Assembly: GCF_016217785.1 (NCBI RefSeq) | Contig: NZ_JACRGA010000009.1 | Coordinates: 6,335 to 70,334, forward strand | Length of the DNA stretch: 64,000 nucleotides | Direction: 5' to 3' | DNA from: Methanobacterium sp. | GTDB taxonomy: Archaea > Methanobacteriota > Methanobacteria > Methanobacteriales > Methanobacteriaceae | Part shown: in pieces, positions 53,105 to 63,153 of the stretch | Layout of the letters: every line of letters starts with the position of its first letter | Position numbering within the stretch: the first letter of the stretch is position 1 | Notes under the pieces: generated by a model | What the model was told of the DNA's origin: nothing | Databases searched by the model: none | Seen by the model: only the letters and a program-made list of their open reading frames with translations | Position numbers and translations under genes: made by a program

Positions 53105-55633
53105 TTATTCTAATATTTTATAAATTCCGTTTTTAACTTTCTCATAGAATAAATATTCTTCATAATTTAATTTAGAAGGTTCTAAATCGTCACGCTCAAA
53201 TATTATTTTTTTAATTATCGTTTTAAGTCTGCGACCTGTAATTCTGTGTATATTTCTGATTTTATCAATTTCAGAATTCATCATGTTATAATTATCTATT
53301 ATGGCTTGGTTGTCAATAATTTTTCCAATTATCAATAAATCATTTGGATCATCAGGTCCTAAAACAGATCCTTTAGCCCAATTTCGTACAGCAGCCTTAG
53401 TTCTCTGACCCCCTAAATCCAAATAACGATTATAAAGTTCATTTTCTGAAATCTTTTGGTGTTTAATGAACTTCATGAAAGCATATTTCCAGTATTCAAT
53501 TAATTTGTTATTAACACTTTCCTCTAAGTCAAATATGTCAATAATTAGTTGTAAAAGGGATTTTTGATCATCATCGTCCAAAATTACAATGAAATTTCCA
53601 GGTTTAAACATTTTAGGAGTCCCTTCAAAAACGTTACCCCCTAATGATTTTAAATAAAAGTAAGTTTTTCCCATATTTAACTTCTTACGATATTTACGCT
53701 CATTTTTAAGACTTAATAATAAAAATTCGGCATATTCATCAAATGATCCAGTTTCAGCATCGGTTGATTCAATCTCATCGATTTGTTTTTCTACAAATTC
53801 AATTTCTGATTGATATTCAGAAGAATAGGCTTTTTTAAAGATTTTGTTTTTAAATTCTTCAAAAGGATTACTATCCTGAATGGGTGGTTGTTCTATCTCT
53901 TCATCTTTTTCGTATATTTTTTTCCGTTTATAGAAATCTTCGAAGAATGCACCATCTTTTTCGATATCAATAAAACTATATATTTCTGATACATAATTCA
54001 TCGAGAATTTTTCTTCCTCGTATGAATACGTAGAAGCTAAGTCAACTTGATTTTTAATTCGTTTTTCATTTAAGCCCTCATAAGCAAGGAATTTTATTTC
54101 TTTATATGGCAAAAATAATTCTAACATATTTTTAGTCTTCAAAGCACCCGGTAAAATAAGCTTTTTATCTGAACGATCAAAATGTTTGTAAGAAATCCAA
54201 TTGATATCTTCAACATTAACAGCTTTAAGACCTATTTTGTCAAGATCTTCTCTTAGAATTCTCTTTTCTAAAGCGGAATATGTTGCAATGATGGTATTTT
54301 CAGGATCATCAATGTTTTTTGCAATATTAATTAATTCATAGTCTTTAGCTATTCTGGAAAAAGACTTTTTTTCTGAAAAACGTTTACATTGACTTAGCTC
54401 CTCATAAACAGAATTAACTTCAGATATAAATCTTTTTAATGGCAATTGATTATTTTCATGCTCTTTTTCGAGATTAAATTCAAGATTTTCGATTATCTCA
54501 GGAATACTATAATAACGCCAAGAATCATTATTTTTAGATATACTTTTATATCTAGATGGATTGATGGATAAATCGGACATTATATTTAACATTTTCCATG
54601 CTGTATAGTAAGCACGTTTATTAATCAACTTCTTGTCATCTATAACTCTAGTTATATTTTGCGCTCCTTCAAAATGATCATCAATATTACCAGATTCAAG
54701 TGGATCAAAAATCTCAATTTCCTTATTATCTTGATAAAAACGAGGCAAATCAACATTATATCTATTCAAAAGATTGATTATAGGGCGACATTCTTCCAAA
54801 TTAAAATATTTTAAAGATTTTATTTTTATTTCCTCATTATTTTGAAGAAGATTTGTTGTAAATGGCAATACTAAAGAGTTTGTTGCATCTTTCAGTTGAT
54901 TGATATATTTCATTTGTCGAGGATTAGAAAAATGAAAAATAAATCTAGTACTTTTAGGTAAAAGCTCTTTCAACCACTTTAAAAAGATACGGTAAGTATA
55001 ATCAGAATAAATAAATCTATCTAAGTTTTCGAATATTATTAACCCTAAATCAAGTTTTAAATCGCTTTGTATCTTTTTTTTATCAATAATCAAGTTTTTA
55101 ATACTTTTAAAAATCTTGTTCCCTTTATTATCATGATATAATAATATTTTAGATTTGTTGTTATCAACGAAATTGTCTTCTTGTCGTGAAATATATCTTT
55201 GCTTTAAATGTCTGTTATGAATTCTCGGGAAAAAAAACTCAGCCTTCACATCTTTATTAGTCATTAACCCAATCGGGATGTCATAAAACAGATATTCACC
55301 CTGCCAATTTAGCATGTAATAATTTCTCATATGTAAATCAATTGGACTTTCATTGACTCTTTGACCTTTTTGTGAGAAAATTAGGGCAGATTTCTTGTTT
55401 AAATAGGAATAAAAATAAGAAAGTAATGGAATAGGTCTTAACATGAAATCAGGAATGAATATAATAAGATTTTTATCTTCAAGAGTATTTATGAAAGTAT
55501 TCAAAAAGATGTTGGTAATAGGGCTTAGTTTATTTGATAATTTATTATTATCATAGTAATCCATTTCGTCACAATAAGGGTCGTATGCCAGGATTTCATG
55601 TATTTTTTCATGCCATTTAATCAAATTTATCAC
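53105..55633 (-). CDS. drmE: DrmE-like protein (class 2 DISARM)
   Basis: The 842-residue protein matches in size and place the class 2 DISARM component DrmE, whose activity is unknown. Visible parts are an N-terminal globular region (NLIIFIPDFMLRPIPLLSYF), a long middle with alternating strands (DLGLIIFENLDRF, RFIFHFSNPRQ) that could hold a degenerate ATPase/helicase fold without a clear Walker A, and a C-terminal segment (RYLDLGGQRTKAAVRNWAKG) resembling a helix-turn-helix. It starts at GTG 55633, immediately after the drmC stop (TAG-GTG); TTG 55624 after GGTGAT is an alternative. Naming rests mainly on gene order and length. Confidence 0.62.
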   Translation of the reverse strand: MINLIKWHEKIHEILAYDPYCDEMDYYDNNKLSNKLSPITNIFLNTFINTLEDKNLIIFIPDFMLRPIPLLSYFYSYLNKKSALIFSQKGQRVNESPIDLHMRNYYMLNWQGEYLFYDIPIGLMTNKDVKAEFFFPRIHNRHLKQRYISRQEDNFVDNNKSKILLYHDNKGNKIFKSIKNLIIDKKKIQSDLKLDLGLIIFENLDRFIYSDYTYRIFLKWLKELLPKSTRFIFHFSNPRQMKYINQLKDATNSLVLPFTTNLLQNNEEIKIKSLKYFNLEECRPIINLLNRYNVDLPRFYQDNKEIEIFDPLESGNIDDHFEGAQNITRVIDDKKLINKRAYYTAWKMLNIMSDLSINPSRYKSISKNNDSWRYYSIPEIIENLEFNLEKEHENNQLPLKRFISEVNSVYEELSQCKRFSEKKSFSRIAKDYELINIAKNIDDPENTIIATYSALEKRILREDLDKIGLKAVNVEDINWISYKHFDRSDKKLILPGALKTKNMLELFLPYKEIKFLAYEGLNEKRIKNQVDLASTYSYEEEKFSMNYVSEIYSFIDIEKDGAFFEDFYKRKKIYEKDEEIEQPPIQDSNPFEEFKNKIFKKAYSSEYQSEIEFVEKQIDEIESTDAETGSFDEYAEFLLLSLKNERKYRKKLNMGKTYFYLKSLGGNVFEGTPKMFKPGNFIVILDDDDQKSLLQLIIDIFDLEESVNNKLIEYWKYAFMKFIKHQKISENELYNRYLDLGGQRTKAAVRNWAKGSVLGPDDPNDLLIIGKIIDNQAIIDNYNMMNSEIDKIRNIHRITGRRLKTIIKKIIFERDDLEPSKLNYEEYLFYEKVKNGIYKILE

Positions 55634-56467
55634 CTACTCATTAATGTCACTAGAAATCGAAAAAATTTCTTCAAAAATAACACTCAATTCTTTTGCATGT
55701 ACACTACCCAAAATAAGACCTAACTCAAAATTTTTTTCAAATGAATTCTTTCTTAACTCCCCACTCCCCAAGTAAGCACTTTTTTTATCAACAACGATAA
55801 ACTTTGCATGAGTACTACTTTCAATGTAATTTTTTGATTGATAATGGTAATTCCTAATTGTTACATCACATTTATTCTCTTTAAAATATTTAATAACAGG
55901 TTTAACAACATCAAATCTACTATTATTATCTTTTTTATTAATTTGTCTTGAAATAATATTTATTTTTACACCATTTTTATTTTTATGAACTAATAACGGC
56001 AAAAAATCTTTAATCCCCTCAAAATCAAGAAAAGGAGAACAAATATAAATTGAATCATTTGCCTCCATAAAAAGTTTTTTTATTTCATCTTTAATGTAAT
56101 TTATAGATATATCATGGTTTTTAAAAGAGGATTTTAAACCAAAATAATTAAAAGGAGGTAATGTAAGAGCTATAAATGGGCCTGAGTTTTTTTCATCTTC
56201 TCTTAAAGATATTACGGGTTTTTTATCTAATATTACAGTTCTATTTTGAAATTTTCCCCCTTCATCACTGTAAACAAGGAATTCCCTAGATATTAAATAT
56301 CTTAATGAAACTTTGATTTCTTCTTCATTATATTTAATTTTTAACAAATTAACTATTTGATCTATCTTAATTTCTCGATTATCCTGAAAAACGGCAATTA
56401 AATCCATAAATAAATCATAATACTCGCCATGAGTAATAATTGTGTTCTTACCAATAGCTGAATTCAT
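55634..56467 (-). CDS. drmC: DrmC-like phospholipase D-family protein
   Basis: The 277-residue protein has an N-terminal winged-helix-like part (IDQIVNLLKIKYNEEEIKVSLRYL, ~30-60). A single PLD domain follows, with the H-x-K-x4-D motif in SSTHAKFIVVDKKSAYLGSGELR near residues 225-245. DrmC is the PLD component of DISARM and is dispensable for some of the activity. Its start overlaps the end of drmB by 20 bases and its stop abuts drmE, so translation is coupled. Nuclease activity would need dimerisation. Confidence 0.75.
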   Translation of the reverse strand: MNSAIGKNTIITHGEYYDLFMDLIAVFQDNREIKIDQIVNLLKIKYNEEEIKVSLRYLISREFLVYSDEGGKFQNRTVILDKKPVISLREDEKNSGPFIALTLPPFNYFGLKSSFKNHDISINYIKDEIKKLFMEANDSIYICSPFLDFEGIKDFLPLLVHKNKNGVKINIISRQINKKDNNSRFDVVKPVIKYFKENKCDVTIRNYHYQSKNYIESSTHAKFIVVDKKSAYLGSGELRKNSFEKNFELGLILGSVHAKELSVIFEEIFSISSDINE

Positions 56468-58289
56468 ATCTTTTCTTCCCTAAAAAAACATCTCTATCTA
56501 AATTACGGTTGAAATCATAACAAACAAACTCAGGAACATACATACAAGAAAAACAGGCTCCTTTCTCAAATATACAAGTAGGATCTAAAGTACAATCATT
56601 CAATTCTAATTTAACATCACTAAACCAATCAAAAAGGGAGTGTTCAAAAACAAATGAAAATCCACCTGTATTAATTACAGAAGTTGAGTAAATTAAGAGT
56701 GCAGCAGAATTAACAAATATCAATTCACCGCATGATTCACTGTCTAAACCTGTGTGTAAAGGTGAACGCCTGATTAATATGTGAGATAATGTGTGTAATA
56801 ACGTTTGGAGTTCTTTATAAGCACCTTCTTCTTTTTTAATTTTTAGAAGAAGTTCCGTGGCATCTTTCACACTATCTGGAATCTTTGCATCCAAAAACTG
56901 ATTTTTTATTAACCATTCACAAACTTTAATTTTATCGAGATCGATCATAATACCTTCAGTCTCAAAAGGATAAGAATAAACATGATAATCTTTTTTCTTT
57001 CTAAAATCTTTCCAAATAGGTGTAAAATGTGGAACAAAGTCTTTTTCATAAAACTTGTTAATCCCATTTATTATACCAATTGCAGATGAAATAAGATTTA
57101 TATTAGAAATGTATGTGATATCTTCAATACCAAATTCAAATTTAAGATCCATAAAATTTCTTTCTAATATCTCTTTTTTGGTTCGGTTTAGATTAGATTC
57201 AATAAAATCCTGGAACGTAGTTTTATCCATCCTATGCTGATTTTCCCCCTTTGAAAATATGCCTTTTATGGAATAATAATCATTGAAACTTTCTAAATCA
57301 ACATCAGAATATTCGTTTTTGAGTTTAGATGTAATTCTGTTTAATTCTTTAAAGTAATCCTTAAGCTTATCCATATTGACCATCGGATCATCACTATTAA
57401 AGTTATAAAGATGATAGTATTTGTTAATATCTTCTAAACTAACAGGATATCCTTTTTCAACAAGTGATGAAAATTTATTAAGGTACAATCCTACTAAGAT
57501 GTACTTTAAATTGTCAATATCAATAAAATTCGTTTCAGGTATGTCAACAATAGTGAGAACAACAGGGTTACTTACACCACCCTCACGTACTGTTAATGTA
57601 CTAAATTTACTATTATCTTTATTACAAATCTTTTCGCCCTGTTCTTCATGGGAACATTCAAATCTAAAAATGTCTATTGGTTTAACTCGTCCCTCCTTCC
57701 AACATTTATCACAAACAGCCTTCCAAGTACTCAAAGAATCTTTTTTATCCCAAAGAAGTTTTATAGGGTGATCACCACATGAGTATGTGAGAGGTCTAAT
57801 AATCCCACACGTTTCACAGTATAACAAGATCTCTAATTGCTCATATTCTCCATGACAATTTGGAATCATACATTTATTCGGATTAAATGTATTTAGATCC
57901 TGACTATTTCTTAAATTCCTATAATCTCCACATTTTTTGCAGATAAAGGTTTTAGGATACAGAACATATTTTCCACTATACTGATTATCATCCTGATGAT
58001 CAGCAAATTTATATTTTAAGATTTCTAAGTTGTCAATGTCCCTAGATGAGAGTTTATCATAGTTGAGCTTTTTGGATTCAATTCGAAGATTAAATGAATG
58101 GAATATTTTATCAAATACTATTTTTTTTAACCTTTTTTCGTTATATATATGTAAATTATCATCATTTTTATCGTTAAATACATAATTAACTCTAAAAGAA
58201 TGATTTTCGGATGTGACGATCAAATTTTTAACGATTTTATATAAAGCACTATGGGCAGGTTTTGAGTATCTGAGAGAACTATCATTCAT
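56448..58289 (-). CDS. drmB: DrmB-like DUF1998 protein
   Basis: The 613-residue protein carries several Cys pairs (CKKCGDYRN, CETCGII, CDKCW) in the first half. Near the C-terminus is a DUF1998 core: LLHTLSHILIRRSPLHTGLDSESCGE, INTGGFSFVFEH, then C-rich DCTLDPTCIFEKGACFSCMYVPE. In DISARM, DrmB forms a complex with the DrmA helicase and helps it load on DNA. GGGTGTAAAA precedes the ATG. drmA ends 9 bases upstream and drmC overlaps downstream. Confidence 0.8.
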   Translation of the reverse strand: MNDSSLRYSKPAHSALYKIVKNLIVTSENHSFRVNYVFNDKNDDNLHIYNEKRLKKIVFDKIFHSFNLRIESKKLNYDKLSSRDIDNLEILKYKFADHQDDNQYSGKYVLYPKTFICKKCGDYRNLRNSQDLNTFNPNKCMIPNCHGEYEQLEILLYCETCGIIRPLTYSCGDHPIKLLWDKKDSLSTWKAVCDKCWKEGRVKPIDIFRFECSHEEQGEKICNKDNSKFSTLTVREGGVSNPVVLTIVDIPETNFIDIDNLKYILVGLYLNKFSSLVEKGYPVSLEDINKYYHLYNFNSDDPMVNMDKLKDYFKELNRITSKLKNEYSDVDLESFNDYYSIKGIFSKGENQHRMDKTTFQDFIESNLNRTKKEILERNFMDLKFEFGIEDITYISNINLISSAIGIINGINKFYEKDFVPHFTPIWKDFRKKKDYHVYSYPFETEGIMIDLDKIKVCEWLIKNQFLDAKIPDSVKDATELLLKIKKEEGAYKELQTLLHTLSHILIRRSPLHTGLDSESCGELIFVNSAALLIYSTSVINTGGFSFVFEHSLFDWFSDVKLELNDCTLDPTCIFEKGACFSCMYVPEFVCYDFNRNLDRDVFLGKKRYEFSYW

Positions 58290-58298
58290 TTTTACACC

Positions 58299-61200
58299 CT
58301 AAATTTTCTGATAAAACCCATATTCATTTTCATGAGGTATCAATGTTACTTGATCTTGAATTCCTCTCATTCCTGTCGGAGTATTATAATATTTATCTAG
58401 ATTATCTTTCAAAGCATTAGGGAAAAAGTAAATTTGCCTTCCAGTATAGGTTGCCAAATAATTTAATCTAGATTCTACTTCAGAGCTTATTTGTTTGTCA
58501 AAATACTCAACTCCAATCATAGAAGAATCTAAAACATAGGCCTTCCGAATAAATTGAATTAATTCATTCCTTCTTTCAATTGAACCGAAAACATCGTTAA
58601 CATCAGCCACTTTATAAATAGGGGAGCCAATAATATCTGAAATATAGTTTAGTATACCTGCATTGAACATTGAAGTGATTGTTTGTTTAAATCCTAATTT
58701 TGCCCAACGTGATAATGGTACGCTTTCTACCTTATGATTTAATATTTGATGATAACCATTAAAATTCTGATAAAAACTTAAATCTCTTGATCTGTTTGGA
58801 TAAAACCATAAAAATACAATTCCATGATATTTTCTCCCCACTCTACTTAATGCCTGGATGTATTCCGCAGTATTTCGTGGCATCCCTTGAATCACCATTA
58901 TGTTCCAATTATCAATATCAACACCATGAGAGACTATGCTAGTAGCAAAAACTGATAATAATGTTTTTTTATCTGAATTAGGATCTTCATAATAATTATT
59001 CACAAGATTGATAAGTTCTTTAATCTCATCAAGAGAGTTATCACCAGTTAAAACTTTTGGAGTAATTAAATAATTATCTAATTTTGAATTAACAACCGTA
59101 TCCAAAAACATCCTCATTGCCTTAGCATCATTTTTTCGATTATGATAAGTCAAAATACTTTTATAGTTATTAATTATCTCAACCAATTCATCGTTTTTGA
59201 AGTCATTAGTATGGGAAAAAGTTTCAATGTCATTTTCAACAGCTTCAATGAATTCTGAAAGATGTTTAAGGGTAAGTAAAGATGCAAAATGATTGTCTCT
59301 TAAATTTGGTTTAAGTCCAACTAACTGTCGCTGAGATATAGGATTTTTGTCATCATCATATTCATATGTAAAAAAGAAATCATTTTCATAATCGTCAGAT
59401 AAATTTCCAGGGAAAATCCGAGATTTTTTGTGGTATAAATGGTCAATTTGATTTTTTGCACCAGTTACTGTTGCAGTCATGGCAATATTTTTGAATTTAT
59501 AGCCGCAAAGTTCTTCTTGAAGTGTTTCAATCAGTGATTCAAAATGAGAGTCAATTGTACCAAAACCTTCCTTAATCAAGTGCATTTCATCTTGAATTAT
59601 CAAAGTTGGCCCCGTTTTAAAATCTATTTTAACAGGATTCGTTTCGGCATTGCATTTAAATTTTGTGTGTTTCCTGCATTTATCATCAAGATTAACATCA
59701 CAACGATCATTTCGAGGGATAAATCCATGATAAGAACATCTATCTAATTTTCCGCCAAATAAGTTTTTAAAACGTCTATTAAGACCTATTCCTGCAAATT
59801 TGTCATCCGTTGCTACGATAAATGTAGGAAGATATCTATATGTTTCCTGATCGGTGAAAAACAAACGAAAAGTTTCGTTACAACCTTTACATTTATGGAT
59901 AATAAATTCCTTATCATCTTCTATTTCCATGATTACTTCATCATTGCATAATGGACAAACATCTATAATTTTTCCGGGGATATCAACACCTTTTGAAGAT
60001 GCATTCCTAATTTTTTTCGAAATTTCACATGGATCACTTGGAAAATCATCACTGTTTCCAACGAAATAAGAAACAGAAAAAGGCTCACCATCAATATCTT
60101 CTTCAGATCTTATTTTTTCTGCCCAAATAAATAAATTAGAAATCCTTTGTAACTGTTGTATTGACAACATCCTCAACGGGAATTTTGTTATTGCTGTAAC
60201 ACCAAATTTTTTACCAGATAAACGATCCCAAAATGCGGAAAATATTACTAAACCAAAATAGGCTTCAGATTTTCCTCCACCAGTCATAATATGTAAAACT
60301 TCACAAATATCCCTTCCAGATGATTCATCAATAATATCATTTATAATCGATACAATGAAAACAATCTGGAAAAGTCTCCAGGTTGTATATTTATTAGCAT
60401 TAAGAAAAAATGCCTTATTCATCAATTTAAAAGCTAAAAAAGCCTTTTCATCACTTTTTAAAGTTTTTAATCCTTTGTTGAACCTTTTTGTAACATCGGA
60501 AAAATTTTTAAGACTTTCAGAATATAAAGAATCGGTAATTTTTGGAGATTTTTGATATATTTCACAGTAATCATCCATTTTTCTACTAAGTTCGTCTAAT
60601 TTATTAATTCCCTCATCAGAACTCAATTCATCAAAATTTAAGTAAATATCATCAATAGAAGTTCTGGGAGTGACTTTTTTTTGTTTAAATTTTGCAAAAT
60701 GCTCTGTGACTATTTTATTTTCATTAAGTGTCGCATGGCAGTTTAAACATCTGAAAGGGCTTCCATAATTTCGAGGATAATCTTCAAATTGATATTTATA
60801 GTCAAATGGCACAATTTTAATGTTCCCTAAGTTAATCTCTAATTGAGAATTAAAAAGAAATGTTTCATAATTAGATTCTTTTTTTGATACTATATCAGTT
60901 AAATTGACAATTCCAATTTCAATTAATTTTAAATTTTCATCAGACTGAACAAAGTCTTCTACGGTTACAAAAACTTTGCATTGCCAGTTGAAATTGGGAA
61001 TCCCTACATTGCCATTAGAAATAAGCTCATTATTATATTCTGACTCATTTTTAACCCTATCAGAAGAGATAGATCTTAACCTTCCCAATGTTTCAGGGTC
61101 ATTTTGTACTGATAGAATGTGTTCATCAAAGTCTAAATATTCTTCATTATAAGGTTGTTCTATTCCAATTAGTATTTCATGAAATTCTAGATCCTTCCGT

Positions 61201-61583
61201 TTCCAAATAGGTGCTAATTCAACTTTGTTAGGAATTTTCTTATATTTATTGTTTACATAGTCTAATTGTTCTTCAAATGTTGGAACTACTCTATAAAAAA
61301 CTGAAAACGAAGGTTGAATATCAAAAAAAGTTGAATTTTCTTTAACTAAGAATTTAATTGATAGACTATTATTTTTGACACTGCTTATGGTGCGTTTTTC
61401 TTCAATGACATCACCAGAATCTTCAGAGTAGTCTAATCTAGTCTTATCGCTTAATGTGCCTAAAATAATATTTCTTGATGGTTTATCAGGGCTTTGAAAT
61501 CGCTGAAAATCGTCATGAGTACCATTAAGTTTTGAAACCACATCATTAACTAAAATATCTCCGAATTTATCGTAATTCCACAT
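58299..61583 (-). CDS. drmA: DrmA-like SF2 helicase
   Basis: I start the gene at ATG 61583, four bases after GGGTGAG; an upstream TTG in frame is weaker. The ~1094-residue protein has an N-terminal non-helicase region with a CLNCH zinc pair, then the SF2 core. Walker A HIMTGGGKSEAYFG lies near 433-441, the DEMHLI box (in place of DEAH) near 664, AMTATVTGA (motif III), a zinc-ribbon-like CPLCNDEV / CKGCNE insert between the lobes, and motif VI ALSRVGRKYHGIVF. DrmA is the motor of DISARM and, with DrmB, recognises and displaces incoming DNA. It is the first gene of the five-gene operon. Confidence 0.8.
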   Translation of the reverse strand: MWNYDKFGDILVNDVVSKLNGTHDDFQRFQSPDKPSRNIILGTLSDKTRLDYSEDSGDVIEEKRTISSVKNNSLSIKFLVKENSTFFDIQPSFSVFYRVVPTFEEQLDYVNNKYKKIPNKVELAPIWKRKDLEFHEILIGIEQPYNEEYLDFDEHILSVQNDPETLGRLRSISSDRVKNESEYNNELISNGNVGIPNFNWQCKVFVTVEDFVQSDENLKLIEIGIVNLTDIVSKKESNYETFLFNSQLEINLGNIKIVPFDYKYQFEDYPRNYGSPFRCLNCHATLNENKIVTEHFAKFKQKKVTPRTSIDDIYLNFDELSSDEGINKLDELSRKMDDYCEIYQKSPKITDSLYSESLKNFSDVTKRFNKGLKTLKSDEKAFLAFKLMNKAFFLNANKYTTWRLFQIVFIVSIINDIIDESSGRDICEVLHIMTGGGKSEAYFGLVIFSAFWDRLSGKKFGVTAITKFPLRMLSIQQLQRISNLFIWAEKIRSEEDIDGEPFSVSYFVGNSDDFPSDPCEISKKIRNASSKGVDIPGKIIDVCPLCNDEVIMEIEDDKEFIIHKCKGCNETFRLFFTDQETYRYLPTFIVATDDKFAGIGLNRRFKNLFGGKLDRCSYHGFIPRNDRCDVNLDDKCRKHTKFKCNAETNPVKIDFKTGPTLIIQDEMHLIKEGFGTIDSHFESLIETLQEELCGYKFKNIAMTATVTGAKNQIDHLYHKKSRIFPGNLSDDYENDFFFTYEYDDDKNPISQRQLVGLKPNLRDNHFASLLTLKHLSEFIEAVENDIETFSHTNDFKNDELVEIINNYKSILTYHNRKNDAKAMRMFLDTVVNSKLDNYLITPKVLTGDNSLDEIKELINLVNNYYEDPNSDKKTLLSVFATSIVSHGVDIDNWNIMVIQGMPRNTAEYIQALSRVGRKYHGIVFLWFYPNRSRDLSFYQNFNGYHQILNHKVESVPLSRWAKLGFKQTITSMFNAGILNYISDIIGSPIYKVADVNDVFGSIERRNELIQFIRKAYVLDSSMIGVEYFDKQISSEVESRLNYLATYTGRQIYFFPNALKDNLDKYYNTPTGMRGIQDQVTLIPHENEYGFYQKI

Positions 61584-61601
61584 CTTGCTCACCCAAAACA
61601 A

Positions 61602-61713
61602 ATTTCTAATAAGTATGATAAATAACTTTTTATTTAATCGTGATATTCGGGTTGATTAAATATATTGATTAAATATATGAATTTGTTTTAAGTTTGAATA
61701 ATTCAAGATACTA
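61602..61713 (-). promoter_or_regulatory. Probable promoter of the DISARM-like operon with a 13-bp tandem repeat
   Basis: Two exact, adjacent copies of TTGATTAAATATA at 61652-61664 and 61665-61677 lie about 70-95 bases upstream of the drmA start, in an AT-rich gap after the radical SAM gene. TATA-like TTTAATCAATATATTTAAT on the minus strand overlaps them. They could be a repressor site or the promoter element itself. Confidence 0.55.
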
Positions 61714-63153
61714 TTATTTAGAGGTTTTTGTTGGATAAACATCATAATGAACTACTGAGGGATCCCATGCATCGCTAACATATTTTTTAGCAGTATCAAA
61801 CACCATTTTTTTATATTTGGAAGCCTTTTCTTTTTTTATCCTTTTTCTTTCTATATCTGCTGAATAATATAGTATATCCTGTCTTACACAGATGTTATGT
61901 TTTCTGATATTGCTTCTAAATAATCTGACTAACTTATCGTTCCATCCTGGATGAATATAGTAATCTTTTCGGGATTGAGGTTTTTTTACGTAAGGATTAT
62001 AATTATCAAATGTTTGATCTAATGGTCGGAATCTGCAGTCTGTGATTTGAACATTCCATTCCCAACATTGAATCCTTTTTCGTTCCATCTCATCAAAGCT
62101 CAGATCATGATTAAATATCATGAAAACAGAGATATACTTATCTTGGTATCCAGAATCAATTAATATATCAATTTGACGTTTTATCTTTTCTTTATCTGAA
62201 AATGGCCCATCCCATGCAATTTTGGGATTTATAAAATTAGCCTTTTTTAATAAAACACCTAATTCTGGAGATCTGAGTAGAATTCTACCATCAAATCCAC
62301 TTTGTGACTCGCAATTTAATATTATACGCTGTTTTTTCAGTTCAACAAGTTCTTCAAGAATTTCTTTTATATGTGAATTTGCTAGGAGATTATTATCATA
62401 AAAGATAATCTTTGCACTCTTTTTCCGGTTTATTTTTTCTATTTCTTTGGTTATTTCCTTAGAAAGTATATTATTTACAATTTCAGCAACTTCTCTATCC
62501 ATTACATTTTTTAACAATTTATTTATTTTTGAAGCAGTTTTGATGGAAATTTGGTCTGTTACTATTTGTATATCCTTTTTACGTGACTTCTCTCTTTTTA
62601 AGATACTTTCACGAATAGATTTTTTGTATTTAAAGGTGGGTTCTATTTCATAAACTCCACAACATGAACATTTCCTAATACAACCTCTAGAAGTGTGTAG
62701 TATTTGATAATCAACATTTACCAATGAATAATCAGGTTCAAAATCTTCAGCATCTTCGCATACACCAACAAAGACATCATCACAACCCGTATATTTTCTA
62801 CAATGTTCTGGCATCAAAGATGCATATATCCCTCCAACTACAATTTTAGCTGTAGGAAAATGAATTTTACAAAAAGTTACAGCTTCTTTTACATATTTTG
62901 ACCAATAAGTGAATAACGAGGTTATTAATATTAAATCAGGTTTAAAATTGAAATGATCAATGTTACTCTTAAAATTAGAATTTAATCTATTTAATTTTAC
63001 TTCATAACCCTTATTTTTATAATAAGATGCTAATTTAAGAAGACCTATCGGTAAAAAATCTTTATGATTATGACTTTTTTTTGGAATAGGAAAATTCGGT
63101 TGTATCAACAATACTTTTTTAAAAGTTTTATCTTGCGATAAATTTTTCTTCAA
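61714..63153 (-). CDS. B12-binding-type radical SAM protein upstream of the DISARM-like operon
   Basis: The 479-residue protein begins at TTG 63153, preceded by GTGGTGAAG. Residues ~10-145 form a B12-binding-like Rossmann domain (KKVLLIQPNFPIPKK, DLILITSLFTYWSKY, AKIVVGGIYASLMPEH) but lack a D-x-H-x-x-G motif. C158-x3-C162-x2-C165 (SRGCIRKCSCC) then coordinates the [4Fe-4S] cluster. The long central helices contain KKSAKIIFYDNN, followed by a TIM-barrel-like C-terminal half. Such enzymes methylate or rearrange substrates with SAM; the substrate is unknown. It is on the same strand, 112 bases upstream of the drmA region, and may or may not belong to the system. Confidence 0.75.
   Translation of the reverse strand: MKKNLSQDKTFKKVLLIQPNFPIPKKSHNHKDFLPIGLLKLASYYKNKGYEVKLNRLNSNFKSNIDHFNFKPDLILITSLFTYWSKYVKEAVTFCKIHFPTAKIVVGGIYASLMPEHCRKYTGCDDVFVGVCEDAEDFEPDYSLVNVDYQILHTSRGCIRKCSCCGVYEIEPTFKYKKSIRESILKREKSRKKDIQIVTDQISIKTASKINKLLKNVMDREVAEIVNNILSKEITKEIEKINRKKSAKIIFYDNNLLANSHIKEILEELVELKKQRIILNCESQSGFDGRILLRSPELGVLLKKANFINPKIAWDGPFSDKEKIKRQIDILIDSGYQDKYISVFMIFNHDLSFDEMERKRIQCWEWNVQITDCRFRPLDQTFDNYNPYVKKPQSRKDYYIHPGWNDKLVRLFRSNIRKHNICVRQDILYYSADIERKRIKKEKASKYKKMVFDTAKKYVSDAWDPSVVHYDVYPTKTSK

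Noticed and set aside
58299..61583. The large helicase as an ordinary type I HsdR or a Hrq1-like gene
   Set aside because: It lacks the HsdR nuclease motif and the DUF1998 is in the next gene, not fused, which is the DrmA/DrmB split.
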